Numbered from the stretch's first letter, positions 25,199-34,285 are shown. The stretch: DNA of 53,511 bases from Caldifarciminota bacterium (GCA_015494805.1 WGAN01000131.1:1-53511); one strand, 5' to 3'. Translations and numbers: made by a program. The notes: generated by a model from the letters alone, not told the origin.

Positions 25199-25919
25199 TA
25201 AGATTTGAACTGGAAGCATTTTTTAGATACTTCCAGTCCGTCAGATCCAAACTCAACGGAGACACGGATACGTACAGGTTCAGGACCGCCCAGACGTCCG
25301 ACCCCTCCTTTACCGTGAAGATAGGCTTTCCGCCTATGGTGTAGGTGCCGTCCCCGTTTCTCCTCACTGGCCTTTCGTAGGTGCGGTTCCCCAGATACGT
25401 CCATACCCTACCCCGAAGGACACCGTAGGGAACCGAAGGGAAGTTGACGGAGAGGAGACGGAAGTCCCTCCGGCCTGCGAACTCCGACAGTATATCCCTC
25501 GCCACCTTCTCCGCCGTATCCCAGTGCATCTCCTCCTTCCTCTCCATAGAAAGGGCTATGGCGGGGATACCGTAAAGGGCGCCCTCGCGGGCGGCGGATA
25601 CCGTCCCAGAGTAGAAGACGTCCTCGGCGAGGTTGTAGCCGGCGTTTATGCCCGATAGGATGAGATCCGGCCACTTGGGTAGAAGCTCAAAGAGGGCTAT
25701 GAGGACGGAATCCACGGGAGAACCTTCAACGGCGTAGGCTCGGCTCCCCACCTTCCTAACGCGGATGTTCCTCCGCATCGTTAGGCTGTGGCTGGCGGCG
25801 CTCATCTCCTCCACAGGGGCCACTACCCAAACCTCCCCGAAGTCGGAGGCAACTTCTGCCAGGACCTTTATGCCGGGGGCTTCTATCCCGTCATCGTTGG
25901 TCACGAGTATTACGGGCAA
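25173..25919 (-). CDS. surE: 5'-nucleotidase SurE
   Basis: Encodes 248 aa from a TTG start. The N-terminal ILVTNDDGIEAPG holds the metal-binding Asp pair, followed by APVEEMSAASHSLT and ILSGINAGYN, all diagnostic of SurE survival-protein phosphatases, which dephosphorylate nucleoside 5'-monophosphates. The TTG stands 6 bases after a TAAAAT. The last residues (about QNSAKQI) are encoded by the complement of a decayed CRISPR repeat, so the natural stop was probably lost and the protein extended. Transcription runs toward the array. Confidence 0.92.
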   Translation of the reverse strand: MPVILVTNDDGIEAPGIKVLAEVASDFGEVWVVAPVEEMSAASHSLTMRRNIRVRKVGSRAYAVEGSPVDSVLIALFELLPKWPDLILSGINAGYNLAEDVFYSGTVSAAREGALYGIPAIALSMERKEEMHWDTAEKVARDILSEFAGRRDFRLLSVNFPSVPYGVLRGRVWTYLGNRTYERPVRRNGDGTYTIGGKPIFTVKEGSDVWAVLNLYVSVSPLSLDLTDWKYLKNASSSNLSQNSAKQI

Positions 25920-25925
25920 GCGGCT

Positions 25926-25931
25926 ATTTTA
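25926..25931 (-). promoter_or_regulatory. -10 box of surE
   Basis: TAAAAT on the minus strand, 6 bases before the TTG start. It supports a leaderless mRNA with a TTG codon. Confidence 0.55.
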
Positions 25932-25950
25932 AGCCGGTCCCTTTCCACCC

Positions 25951-25956
25951 TATAAT
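25951..25956 (+). promoter_or_regulatory. -10 box of the phosphodiesterase/helicase operon
   Basis: TATAAT followed by 10 bases and the ATG at 25967; divergent from surE. Confidence 0.65.
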
Positions 25957-25966
25957 CCACCGCTCT

Positions 25967-26491
25967 ATGAAGATAGGCGTTGTATCTGACTCACACGACA
26001 ACCTCAAGGGCCTGAAGTGGGCATTTAGGAGGATGAGAGAGATGGGTATAGACAAGGTGCTGCACCTTGGAGACATAATAAGCCCCTTCGTACCCCTACG
26101 CATCCGGGATATGTACGACGGAGACCTCTGGGCCATAACCGGCAACAACGACGGAGACCTCGTCAGGCTTGAGGCCAACTTCAAGAAGGTGGGTTTCCAC
26201 ATATTCACGGAGGAGCAGGCTTTCATCACGTTGGGAGATAGGAACATAGTCCTGATGCACGAGCCGAGGCTGTTGGACGAACTGGCCTCATCGGGGGAGT
26301 TTGACCTCGTCCTCTACGGCCACACCCACGAGCGGAACGTAAAGAGGGTCAGGGACGCCCTGATAATAAACCCAGGCGAGCTTTACGGGTACATAAGCGG
26401 GAAGGTGTCCTTCGCCGTAATAGACCTGGACTCTTTGGAGGTTGATTTCCACGAAGCGGAGGTCTCGGAAGTTGAGCGTATTGCTCTCTAA
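25967..26491 (+). CDS. YfcE/MJ0936-type phosphodiesterase
   Basis: Encodes 174 aa, typical for the family. Metallophosphoesterase motifs appear in order: VVSDSHDN (DxH), HLGDII (GD), TGNNDGD (GNxD in place of GNCD), LMHEPRLLDEL and YGHTHERN (GHTH). It should hydrolyse phosphodiesters with two metal ions; the natural substrate is unknown. The helicase gene starts within its last 20 bases, so the two are translationally coupled. Confidence 0.9.
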   Translation: MKIGVVSDSHDNLKGLKWAFRRMREMGIDKVLHLGDIISPFVPLRIRDMYDGDLWAITGNNDGDLVRLEANFKKVGFHIFTEEQAFITLGDRNIVLMHEPRLLDELASSGEFDLVLYGHTHERNVKRVRDALIINPGELYGYISGKVSFAVIDLDSLEVDFHEAEVSEVERIAL

Positions 26492-28487
26492 GGAGATAGA
26501 CCCCCTGAATCTGGCCCAGAGAGAGGCCGTTTTGGCCCCCATAGACCGGCCGATTATGGTGATAGCAGGGGCCGGTTCCGGGAAGACCCGCGTCCTCACC
26601 CTTAGGGTGGCCTACCTCGTCCGGGAGATAGGCATACCCGAAAACCGGATCCTTGCCGTTACCTTCACCAACAAGGCCACGGACGAGATGAGGGAGAGGC
26701 TCTCCCGTTTCGTCAACGTTAAGAGGCTCAACATCGGCACCTTCCACTCCATCGCCCTGCGGATTATCAGGGAGGAGACGGGGGACAGGGTGGTGTACGA
26801 CGACGAGGATTCAAGGGCCTTGATAAAGGAGATTGTTGAGCGGGCCAACCTTTCCGTATCCCCCAAGGCCTTAAGGCTGGCCATAACCCGGTACAAGAAC
26901 ACGGGGAAGGTGCCAAACAACATCAAGGAGGACGTATTTTCCTCCGCATACGAGGAGTACCAGAGGAGGTTGAGGGAGGCCAACGCCCTTGATTTTGACG
27001 ATATACTCATAGAGGCCGTGAGGCTCCTTGAGGACGAGGAGGTCAGGCGGAAGTACTCCCACCGCTTCTTCTACGTACTCGTGGACGAGTATCAGGATAC
27101 CAACCCCCTCCAGCACCGTATGATAAAGCTCATAGCAGGGGAGCCGGAGCATCGCCGGGTCTTCGTCGTGGGGGACGAGGACCAGTCCATCTACGCCTTC
27201 CGAGGGGCGGACTTCACCATCTTCCTGAACTTTGAGAGGGACTTCCCCAACGCCCGCCTGATAAAGCTTGAGACCAACTACAGGTCCACCAACCAGATCC
27301 TCAAGTTGGCCAACCGCCTCATAAGCCACAACACCCAGAGGAGGGGTAAGGTCCTCCGCTCCCATTCGGGGGACGGCCCCCTGCCCGTATACCGCCACTT
27401 CTTCTCCGACCGCGAGGAGGCCGAATGGGTGGCCCGCACCATCAAGAAGCACTCCCCCGGCGATGTGATGGTACTCTACCGGGCCAACTACCTGTCCAAA
27501 CCCGTGGAGGACGCCCTGATAAAGCGGGGGATCCCATACACCGTAGTGGGAGACGTATCCTTCTACCAGAGGAGGGAGATAAAGGACCTCATCGCCTACC
27601 TCCGCCTGTCCGTCAACCCCCAGGACTTCGTCGCCCTTGACAGGGTCATTGGGACGGTGGAGGGGCTGGGTCCGAAGACGGCCACCACCTTAAAGGACCT
27701 CCTGGCCGAGATGCCGTTTACGGAGGTGGAGGAGGAGGACCTGAAGGAGAGGGGACTAAGGGGGAAGAGGCTCAAGACGGCCATGCGTCTCGTGAGCCTA
27801 CTGAAGGAGATAGAGGGGGAACATCCTCACAGGGCGTTGGTGAAGGTGATTGAGGGGATGGATTACCTTGAGTACCTCCGGAGGAAGTTCCCCGACACCT
27901 ACATAGACCGACGGGAGAACGTCTCACAGCTTCTGAACATGGCCACGGAGTACGAGGACACCTTGGAGTTCGTCAACCAGCTCTCCCTCCTAAGCTCCGT
28001 AGATACCAAGGAGAAGGGGAACGCGGTCGCCCTAATGACCGTACATGCCGCCAAGGGACTGGAGAGGGAGGTGGTCTTCGTGATCGGCCTTGAGGATGGG
28101 ACCTTTCCCCACTACCGGGCTATGGTTGAAGGGAACCTTGAGGAGGAGAGGAGACTCGCCTACGTCGCTATAACGAGGGCGAAGAGGTACCTCTACCTGT
28201 CCTCCGTTGAGGTAAGGGGATGGAAGGAGGACCTGGAGCCGAGCCAGTTCCTCTACGAGATGGGGGTCCTTGACGATAGGGGAAGGGTGATAATCGGAGA
28301 GGACAACGCGGAAGGTGAGAGGAGACGGGAGGGCCGCAGCGAACCCCTGAAGAAAGGGGACTACGTCGTCCACGACAAGTACGGCATAGGGAGGGTGTTG
28401 AGGGTGGATTTGGATACCGTAACCGTTATGTTCTCCGTAGGGAAGAAGACCTTCGTAAGGGAGAAGGCCAAGCTCCGCAAACTCTAA
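26472..28487 (+). CDS. UvrD/PcrA-type superfamily 1 DNA helicase
   Basis: Encodes 671 aa. Q-motif LNLAQREAV, Walker A AGAGSGKTR, TFTNKA (Ia), LVDEYQDTNPLQ (II), GDEDQSIYAFRGAD (III), TNYRST (IV) and VHAAKGLE plus YVAITRAK (V, VI) are all present. The C-terminal KKGDYVVHDKYGIGRV is the Tudor-like RNA-polymerase-binding domain of PcrA. It unwinds DNA 3'-5' in repair and transcription-coupled repair. The TTG at 26472 was chosen because GGAGGT ends 8 bases upstream; a TTG at 26481 is the alternative. It overlaps the phosphodiesterase gene. Confidence 0.94.
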   Translation: MSVLLSKEIDPLNLAQREAVLAPIDRPIMVIAGAGSGKTRVLTLRVAYLVREIGIPENRILAVTFTNKATDEMRERLSRFVNVKRLNIGTFHSIALRIIREETGDRVVYDDEDSRALIKEIVERANLSVSPKALRLAITRYKNTGKVPNNIKEDVFSSAYEEYQRRLREANALDFDDILIEAVRLLEDEEVRRKYSHRFFYVLVDEYQDTNPLQHRMIKLIAGEPEHRRVFVVGDEDQSIYAFRGADFTIFLNFERDFPNARLIKLETNYRSTNQILKLANRLISHNTQRRGKVLRSHSGDGPLPVYRHFFSDREEAEWVARTIKKHSPGDVMVLYRANYLSKPVEDALIKRGIPYTVVGDVSFYQRREIKDLIAYLRLSVNPQDFVALDRVIGTVEGLGPKTATTLKDLLAEMPFTEVEEEDLKERGLRGKRLKTAMRLVSLLKEIEGEHPHRALVKVIEGMDYLEYLRRKFPDTYIDRRENVSQLLNMATEYEDTLEFVNQLSLLSSVDTKEKGNAVALMTVHAAKGLEREVVFVIGLEDGTFPHYRAMVEGNLEEERRLAYVAITRAKRYLYLSSVEVRGWKEDLEPSQFLYEMGVLDDRGRVIIGEDNAEGERRREGRSEPLKKGDYVVHDKYGIGRVLRVDLDTVTVMFSVGKKTFVREKAKLRKL

Positions 28488-29422
28488 GCCCTCTTCCTGT
28501 CCATCAGCCATATGAAGAGGATGCCCGGAGAGGCGGCGAGGATGTTGGCGAAGTAGTACAGGATGGACATAGAGACCGCCCCCGCCTTCCCTACGGCGTA
28601 GGATAGGAGGTACATAAACCCCCCCTCCCGCAGACCCACACCGCCGATGGTCACGGGTAGCATAGTGATGAGATTCACGAGGGGTACATATACGACCGTC
28701 TTCAGAAACGGTGGCCGAAGGCCGAGACCCACCCCTATGAAGTACGCCCCCACCCCCAGAAGCCCCTGCATAACGAAGGAGATGGCGAAGCCCAGGAGGA
28801 CCTTTCCGGGGTTGTCCCTGTAGTGGTCAAAGGCCAGGAGGAAGCGGGCGAGCCTGTCCCCGAAACCCCAAAGGTGGAGCCTGTCTAAGAGCCGGGCCAC
28901 CGGGTGGCGGAGCCTCCGGCTTAGGATGACGATGGAGGCGAAGAAGGTCAGGACGAAGCCGGCGAAGATGAAGGGGGCGAGGGGTTGTAGGGGTTTGCTG
29001 CCAAGGAGGACGCCGAGGACGGCGATGGTGGTAAGGGCGAGGAAGCCAACCGTACGGTCTATGAAGACGGAGGCGAAACTCGTGGAGTGGGACTCAATCT
29101 CAACGCCGGCGTAGTACCCCCTTATGGCGTCCACACCGGCCCCCGCCGGCAGGAACATACCGTAGAAGAGAGCGCCCAGGGTTATGAATATGGCTTTGAA
29201 GGGGGAGATACGCTCCCTGTCCGGCAGGAAGATCCACCACCTGAAGCCCGATAGGGAGAGGCCAAGGAAGACGAAGAGGACGCCAAGGAGACCCCAGAGT
29301 ACGTTCATCTCGGATATTAGCCTGTAGACGGCTGCGACGTCCGTCGTACGGAAGACCCAGTACAGGGCGGCCACCGTCAGGAGGACTTTGAGCAGGTTGG
29401 TGAAGATCTTTCTACCCCTCAA
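28484..29422 (-). CDS. Flippase-like integral membrane protein (UPF0104/LPG_synthase_TM family)
   Basis: Encodes 312 aa with about seven or eight transmembrane helices. MLPVTIGGVGLREGGF near the C-terminus is the conserved loop of this family, as are the FLPAGAGVDAIRGYY segment at about 92-106 and DRTVGFLAL at about 122. Family members include lysylphosphatidylglycerol flippase domains and archaeal/bacterial glycolipid transporters. The start is TTG, 9 bases after a TATAAT. A second, diverged member is at 43043. Its 3' end overlaps the end of the helicase gene by 4 bases, convergent. Confidence 0.85.
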   Translation of the reverse strand: MRGRKIFTNLLKVLLTVAALYWVFRTTDVAAVYRLISEMNVLWGLLGVLFVFLGLSLSGFRWWIFLPDRERISPFKAIFITLGALFYGMFLPAGAGVDAIRGYYAGVEIESHSTSFASVFIDRTVGFLALTTIAVLGVLLGSKPLQPLAPFIFAGFVLTFFASIVILSRRLRHPVARLLDRLHLWGFGDRLARFLLAFDHYRDNPGKVLLGFAISFVMQGLLGVGAYFIGVGLGLRPPFLKTVVYVPLVNLITMLPVTIGGVGLREGGFMYLLSYAVGKAGAVSMSILYYFANILAASPGILFIWLMDRKRA

Positions 29423-29431
29423 CTGGCGGCA

Positions 29432-29437
29432 ATTATA
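29432..29437 (-). promoter_or_regulatory. -10 box of the flippase-like gene
   Basis: TATAAT on the minus strand, 9 bases before the TTG at 29422. Confidence 0.6.
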
Positions 29438-29671
29438 CGAGGGTACGGAACCTTTGAGGGTGATGTTCCCGTTTCCGTCAGATTCCCCTTTCCGTCGTTC
29501 ATTTCACTTACGACATATTTACCGTGTCGTTCAGTTTCAGCGTAACCTTTCCCAAATTCCCTTCGCATTCTTCACCTTTATAGCCGTCTATTCCACTTCC
29601 TCGCCACTTGCCAATCAAAGCCCTTATTCGCAAAGTTTCTGCACTACGACCACATCGGCGATGGACCACCG

Positions 29672-29677
29672 TATAAT
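29672..29677 (+). promoter_or_regulatory. -10 box of the DUF4388-like/roadblock gene
   Basis: TATAAT followed by 16 bases and the ATG at 29694. This is a longer gap than elsewhere, so this mRNA may have a leader of about 10 bases. The 230 bases to its left (29440-29670) contain nothing recognised. Confidence 0.5.
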
Positions 29678-29693
29678 ATCTGGCAAGTCTTTT

Positions 29694-30638
29694 ATGAATG
29701 GCAAATCGCTCCATCAAGCGGAAATCCTGGACGTTCTTTTGGATGCGGATGAAGGTACCTTCAAGGTCTCGGATGGAGACTGCGAACTCCTGTTGGAGGT
29801 AAAGGGTGGGTACGTCCGTAGGTTCTCCTTAAACGGGGACGATGTGATGGACCTTATGGATATGGTGGTTTTTATGGCCAGTATGCTGCGAAGGGATGGG
29901 GTAAAGGTGGAGGCCTTAGGTGGGGAGGTGAACGGGGACGACCCGTTGGTTCCCTTGGACCTCCTCCTGATACACGTATCAACCGTCATAGACGAGGTGG
30001 AGCATTTCCGTCCAGCATTGCCTCCACCCGATACCCTATTGAGAATTAAGGGAATACCTGAAGGGAGAGCAGACTTACCGTCTAACTTCATAAGGTACGT
30101 AGTGAGGAAGTTCGGGGCGGGGATGTGGGTACCCATCAAGAGGCTCTTCGTCCCCTCCCGATGCCTTGAGGAGGAACTCGTGAGGTACCTGGTGTTGCTG
30201 ATCTTACAAGAGATGCCGGAGCTGGTAGAGGTAATGCACTTTGACGAAAGAAAGAATAACATGCAAGGGAAACTGCACGAACTTCTCAAACGGTTGGTTG
30301 AGGAATCCCCCGACATAATCGGGGTGGTTGTGGCGACTATGGACGGCCTTCCCATATCCCACTACTCCACCTACACCTACGACCCCGAAATCCAAGCGGC
30401 CATATCTTCGGCCATAGTGGCACTCTCCGAGAGTTCCGTAAGGGACGCCGACTTGGGTGAGACTTCGGAGATCCTGATAGTGGCGGAGAAGGGTAAGGTA
30501 TTCCTCTATCCCCTCGGAGACCTCGTCTTGGGGGTACTGGCCGACAGGGACGCCAACACGGGTATGATATTCATGAAGGTACGTCGCGCCCTCAACGCCA
30601 TTCAGGAGGCCGCACTCAAGGAGATAGACATAGGATGA
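29694..30638 (+). CDS. DUF4388-like plus roadblock/LC7-domain regulator
   Basis: Encodes 314 aa. The N-terminal 100 residues (SLHQAEILDVLLDADEGTFK, then LEVKGGYVRRFSLNG) resemble DUF4388/PATAN modules of two-component and GTPase regulation. The C-terminal 110 residues (LLKRLVEESPDIIGVVVATM, then GLPISHYS...LIVAEKGKVFLYPLGD) are a roadblock/LC7 domain, the usual partner of MglA-type small GTPases. No GTPase gene is in the window. Upstream in-frame starts from 29388 lie before the TATAAT. Overlaps the next small gene by 4 bases. Confidence 0.7.
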   Translation: MNGKSLHQAEILDVLLDADEGTFKVSDGDCELLLEVKGGYVRRFSLNGDDVMDLMDMVVFMASMLRRDGVKVEALGGEVNGDDPLVPLDLLLIHVSTVIDEVEHFRPALPPPDTLLRIKGIPEGRADLPSNFIRYVVRKFGAGMWVPIKRLFVPSRCLEEELVRYLVLLILQEMPELVEVMHFDERKNNMQGKLHELLKRLVEESPDIIGVVVATMDGLPISHYSTYTYDPEIQAAISSAIVALSESSVRDADLGETSEILIVAEKGKVFLYPLGDLVLGVLADRDANTGMIFMKVRRALNAIQEAALKEIDIG

Positions 30639-30886
30639 CGGAGGGGAAAATGTCGGCGAAGGATCTTAGAGATAGACTCAACGACCTCGTAGGCCGGAAA
30701 CGCCGGAACGAGATATCCAGCCGGGATTACTACGCCGGACTCCTGGACCTGTTCTCCGACCTCGTGGCCAACCTCAAGGAGGAGCTGACCCAGAGCATAA
30801 GCGACGAGGACGTAAAGAAGCAGTCCTCCATCCTCCTTATCTCCCTAAAGCAGCAGATAGACCTCCTTGAGAAGAGAGGGGGGTAG
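30635..30886 (+). CDS. Small coiled-coil protein
   Basis: Encodes 83 aa, highly charged, predicted helical by eye (DLRDRLNDLVGRKRRNEIS, then VKKQSSILLISLKQQIDLLE). Its ATG overlaps the roadblock gene's stop (ATGA), so the two proteins are probably made together and may bind each other. A second in-frame ATG lies at 30650. Family not recognised. Confidence 0.68.
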   Translation: MTEGKMSAKDLRDRLNDLVGRKRRNEISSRDYYAGLLDLFSDLVANLKEELTQSISDEDVKKQSSILLISLKQQIDLLEKRGG

Positions 30887-30887
30887 C

Positions 30888-33083
30888 TTACCTCTTAGGC
30901 CAGATACCCGCCCTGTACTTCAGGCCTCCCTTGAGGGCGCCGAGGCCGTACATCTTCGCACTCTCGTTCAGCTCTATCCACGAGGGCATAGCCCTCACCG
31001 ACCTTACGGAGGAGGGGGTCAGGGAGTAGAGTAGTGAAACGAGGGAGGTATCCGCCACCTTATAGACGAGTATTGCCCTCTCGTAGGTCAGGGGTACGAC
31101 CTCCACCCGGTTGGGCTTTACGCGGGAGTAGGGATTTGAGAGGAAGGGGGGGAGCTTGGCCTTGGAGCCGATTATTACGAAGTTGAGGTTGCCCGTACGG
31201 ACGTAGGCCTCCTTCAGGGCGGTATCGGGGAGTACGGGGGCGCGGCCGTTGGCGTAGGACCACCACGCGTTGGCGTAGAAGACGGCGAGGTCCCTCGTCC
31301 AAGGCTCCGCCGTTGAATATACAAGGGCGAAGGGTCTCATAAGGACGTCCCTAAATATCATCGGCCTCCTGTAAACGTACCTCTTGAGTCTCCTCCACCT
31401 CCTGTACCTCACCAACACCTCCCCATCGTACTTGAGGGTGTCCCCGTCTATTATCACCTTCCCCCTGTATCCCGGTAGGACCAGGGCCTTGACGTTCTCC
31501 GTCCGGAGTATCACCTTACCCCTCTCTCTGCGGAGGACGAAGCCCGCCCTGTAGAACGGCTTTTCGGTCTCAAGGATCCTTACGCCGAAGGCGGAGTCGC
31601 TGACGGATAGGTCGTAGGTGTAGAAGTACCTCTCCTTCCTCTTGACCTTGAGGGAGTAGGCCCACTTCCAGAGGTCGGGGTCGTCAAGGGAGCCGTCCCA
31701 CCAGTGGCCCTTTTCCTCCCTCCATACCAGTTTGAAGGTAGCCCCAAGGCGGGAGAGGAGGTCGGAGGCGAGGCGGGCGTGGAAGGGGGGGACGTTGTCG
31801 TCCTTTCCTCCCTGTAGGATGACGACGGAGAGGTTGAGGAGGTTCATAAAGAGTTGGGTAGTACGGGCCTGCTGGTACAACCTCTCCTGAAGCTCCACGA
31901 AGGGCGTCTTACCGAAAAGCCTGTACCTCTGCAGGTGGGTGGGGATGTATAGGTCTATGGAGAGCCAGGCGGCAGCCGGCATACAGGCCTTCCAGATGGA
32001 GGGGTAGGAGGTGCATAGGTGCCACGTACCGTGTCCCCCCATTGAGGTACCCATCAGGAATATCCTCCTGCGGTCTATGTTGAAGTTCTTTAGGGCGTCC
32101 CCTAAAGCCTCAAGGGCATCCACCCTACCCCAGTCCTCCCAGTCAAACCCCCACCTCCTCCTGTTGGTGGGGCATACCACTATCTCCTTTCTACGGGCCT
32201 TGTGTCTCCTGCACCTGTTCTCGGCCTTGACCGCCGCCCCGTGCAGGCTCAAGACGAGGCCGTACCTCCTGCCCGGCCTGTACCCCTTGGGGAACTTTAC
32301 GGCGTAGTACTGGACGGAGGAGTCCACGGAGGAGAGGTGGGTCCTCTTGACGTACGGGGCGTCCCATCCCTTGACCGCTAACCGTATGATCTGCGGCTTA
32401 CCGTTGAAGAAGAGTTTAACATCTACGCTGTCCCCCCTCCGGGGGGCCTTTACGTATATCCTTACGGGTACCTTGAGGAAGGAGAGGGGTTCAAGGTGGT
32501 AGCGGCGGCCGTTCAGTTTGACGGATACCGGTTTTAGGGTCGGATTGGCCAGAGTTATACCGACGTAGCCGTCGTAGGCCTCCCCCCTGATGAGGTCGGG
32601 GAGGGTCAGGTCGCCGTAGTATATGAAGGGGGTATCGGGGGCCTTCCTAACCTCCAACTTGAAGGGTCTGACCCCTCCCAGGCCGCCGACGGCGAACTCC
32701 ACCGTATCCCTACCGCTCAACGGCACCAGCCCTTCGTAGTCTCCGTAGTAGTTCAAGGCGTACCTCTTCCCCTTCACCTTTAGGCTGCCGATATGCCTGC
32801 CCCTGACGAGGTACACCCCGGACGTCTCCACCTTTAGGACTCCCTTAACGTAGAAGAGGAGGCTAACACCGGCGAGGCCGTGTTCCTCGTTGAGCTGCTT
32901 AAGTACCAGCGTGTCCGTTTCTATGCGGAAGTACCCGTCCGTATCGGCGATGGCCACCCTCCACTTCAGGGGCCTGTGGCTCAACGGGGACCTGTACTCT
33001 ATCCCCTTCGGGTAGAGGTAATCAACGAACCCCTCCCTGACCCCAGCGAGGAAGGGGCCGAGGATGAGGACGGTATCTAACAT
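30888..33083 (-). CDS. Secreted alpha/beta hydrolase (prolyl-oligopeptidase/esterase-like)
   Basis: Encodes 731 aa. A short hydrophobic N-terminus (MLDTVLILGPFLAG) may be a signal. About 280 residues of beta-rich sequence precede a hydrolase domain: LVLSLHGAA (oxyanion), MGTSMGGHGTWHL with the nucleophile Ser at about 355, VVILQGGKDDNVPP with the acid Asp, and EKGHWWDG with the His, giving a full Ser-Asp-His triad. The last 200 residues resemble the end of secreted peptidase-like esterases. Probably cleaves peptides or sugar esters outside the cell. The start is 5 bases after a TAGAAT. Basic composition (many RR/KR) is notable. Confidence 0.75.
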   Translation of the reverse strand: MLDTVLILGPFLAGVREGFVDYLYPKGIEYRSPLSHRPLKWRVAIADTDGYFRIETDTLVLKQLNEEHGLAGVSLLFYVKGVLKVETSGVYLVRGRHIGSLKVKGKRYALNYYGDYEGLVPLSGRDTVEFAVGGLGGVRPFKLEVRKAPDTPFIYYGDLTLPDLIRGEAYDGYVGITLANPTLKPVSVKLNGRRYHLEPLSFLKVPVRIYVKAPRRGDSVDVKLFFNGKPQIIRLAVKGWDAPYVKRTHLSSVDSSVQYYAVKFPKGYRPGRRYGLVLSLHGAAVKAENRCRRHKARRKEIVVCPTNRRRWGFDWEDWGRVDALEALGDALKNFNIDRRRIFLMGTSMGGHGTWHLCTSYPSIWKACMPAAAWLSIDLYIPTHLQRYRLFGKTPFVELQERLYQQARTTQLFMNLLNLSVVILQGGKDDNVPPFHARLASDLLSRLGATFKLVWREEKGHWWDGSLDDPDLWKWAYSLKVKRKERYFYTYDLSVSDSAFGVRILETEKPFYRAGFVLRRERGKVILRTENVKALVLPGYRGKVIIDGDTLKYDGEVLVRYRRWRRLKRYVYRRPMIFRDVLMRPFALVYSTAEPWTRDLAVFYANAWWSYANGRAPVLPDTALKEAYVRTGNLNFVIIGSKAKLPPFLSNPYSRVKPNRVEVVPLTYERAILVYKVADTSLVSLLYSLTPSSVRSVRAMPSWIELNESAKMYGLGALKGGLKYRAGIWPKR

Positions 33084-33088
33084 CTGGA

Positions 33089-33094
33089 ATTCTA
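33089..33094 (-). promoter_or_regulatory. -10 box of the alpha/beta hydrolase gene
   Basis: TAGAAT on the minus strand, 5 bases before the ATG at 33083. Confidence 0.55.
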
Positions 33095-33132
33095 CGGTGG
33101 ATAAAGCCGTCCTTCCCTCCCCGTTTCGGGTC

Positions 33133-33138
33133 TATAAT
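33133..33138 (+). promoter_or_regulatory. -10 box of the seven-gene operon
   Basis: TATAAT followed by 10 bases and the ATG at 33149. This is probably the promoter for all genes to 38825, which overlap or lie within 3 bases of each other. Confidence 0.65.
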
Positions 33139-33148
33139 ACCGGCCAAT

Positions 33149-34285
33149 ATGAGGAAGCTACTTCTGGCGCTAGCATTAACCGTTCTTGGGTGCCAGCCTG
33201 CTGAAAGGGTCGTTAAGGTGGGTCTCCTTATACCCACGAACGCCTCTGGAGACATAGCCACCTACTCCAAGCAGGTGAAGGACGGTATCTACCTCGCCGC
33301 GAAGCAGAGGAACTTCCGCGTCAACAAGCACAGGGTGGAGTTCGTCCTCCCGGAGAAGTACGACGGTGACCCCGCCGACGCCCCCGCCGCCCTTGAGGAG
33401 CTGAAGAAGAAGGGGGCGAAGATCGTCATAGGTCCCATAACCAGTGGGGAGGCCCTTGCCATAAAGGATGCGGTCAATCGCCTCAAGCTACCCACCATCG
33501 TACCTACGGCGACGGCCAACGGTATAACGAAGGGGACGGACTGGATCTGGCGGATATGCGTCACCAACAAGCACATGGCCGTAGCGTCGGCTTATATGGG
33601 GCAGAGCTTCCTCGGTGTTAAGGAGGCCGTGGTCTTGGAGAAGAAGGGAGATACCTACTCGCAGGAGATAGGGGACTACTTCCAGAAATGGGCGGACAGG
33701 CACGGACTTAAGGTCGTAAACGTGGTGTCTTTGGGGAACGAAGGGGAGATTCCGGCGAAGGTTAAGGATATCCTCTCGTCCTTTACGGTCCCTCTGGAGA
33801 GTACGGCCGTTCTGGCCCCGTTCTACTACGATGTAGCCGCCAAGGTCATAAGGACCCTTAGGGATTCCGGATACACTGGCTACATCCTCGGAGCCGACGG
33901 GTGGGACGTCCCCGACCTCGTCAAGGCCGTTGGGAAACCGGCCGGTGAGAACTACTACGTGACGCACTTCAACCCCTACGACCCCCTGTCCTCGGAGTTC
34001 GCCGAAGCATACAAAAACGAGTACAACGAGGAGGCCTCCTCCTTCGCCGCTCTCGGATACGACGCCTTCCTCGTGGTGGCTGACATCGTAAGCCGGGCTA
34101 GGGCCACCCTAACGCCGGACGACATAAAGACGGCCGCCGCCAGCATAGACGTCAGGGGCGTCACGGGGAACATAGAGCTGTCCGACGAGACCAGGGACCC
34201 GGAGACCAAGAGCGTCGTAATGATGCGCTTCTCGGATATAGGCTTCCAGTTCGTAAGAAGGTTGGCGATATCGCCCACGCTATGA
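33149..34285 (+). CDS. LivK-type substrate-binding lipoprotein
   Basis: Encodes 378 aa. Lipoprotein signal MRKLLLALALTVLGC; the mature part starts VVKVGLLIPTNASGDIATYS. It is a type I periplasmic-binding fold of the branched-chain amino acid family (VIGPITSGEALAIKD, PTIVPTATAN). In that family it delivers ligands to an ABC permease, but no permease or ATPase gene follows, so it may work with a transporter encoded elsewhere or as a sensor. First gene of the operon; overlaps pyrC by 4 bases. Confidence 0.84.
   Translation: MRKLLLALALTVLGCQPAERVVKVGLLIPTNASGDIATYSKQVKDGIYLAAKQRNFRVNKHRVEFVLPEKYDGDPADAPAALEELKKKGAKIVIGPITSGEALAIKDAVNRLKLPTIVPTATANGITKGTDWIWRICVTNKHMAVASAYMGQSFLGVKEAVVLEKKGDTYSQEIGDYFQKWADRHGLKVVNVVSLGNEGEIPAKVKDILSSFTVPLESTAVLAPFYYDVAAKVIRTLRDSGYTGYILGADGWDVPDLVKAVGKPAGENYYVTHFNPYDPLSSEFAEAYKNEYNEEASSFAALGYDAFLVVADIVSRARATLTPDDIKTAAASIDVRGVTGNIELSDETRDPETKSVVMMRFSDIGFQFVRRLAISPTL

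Noticed and set aside
22980-25219. Many ORFs of 60-104 codons on both strands through the CRISPR array
   Set aside because: They are translations of the 29-base repeat (SEIYLVEFE, PKSTLWNLN, FKFHKVDFG) and spacers, with no starts or conserved protein features.
29388-29693. 102-codon N-terminal extension of the roadblock protein
   Set aside because: It is antisense to the flippase promoter and start, precedes the TATAAT at 29672 and has atypical composition.
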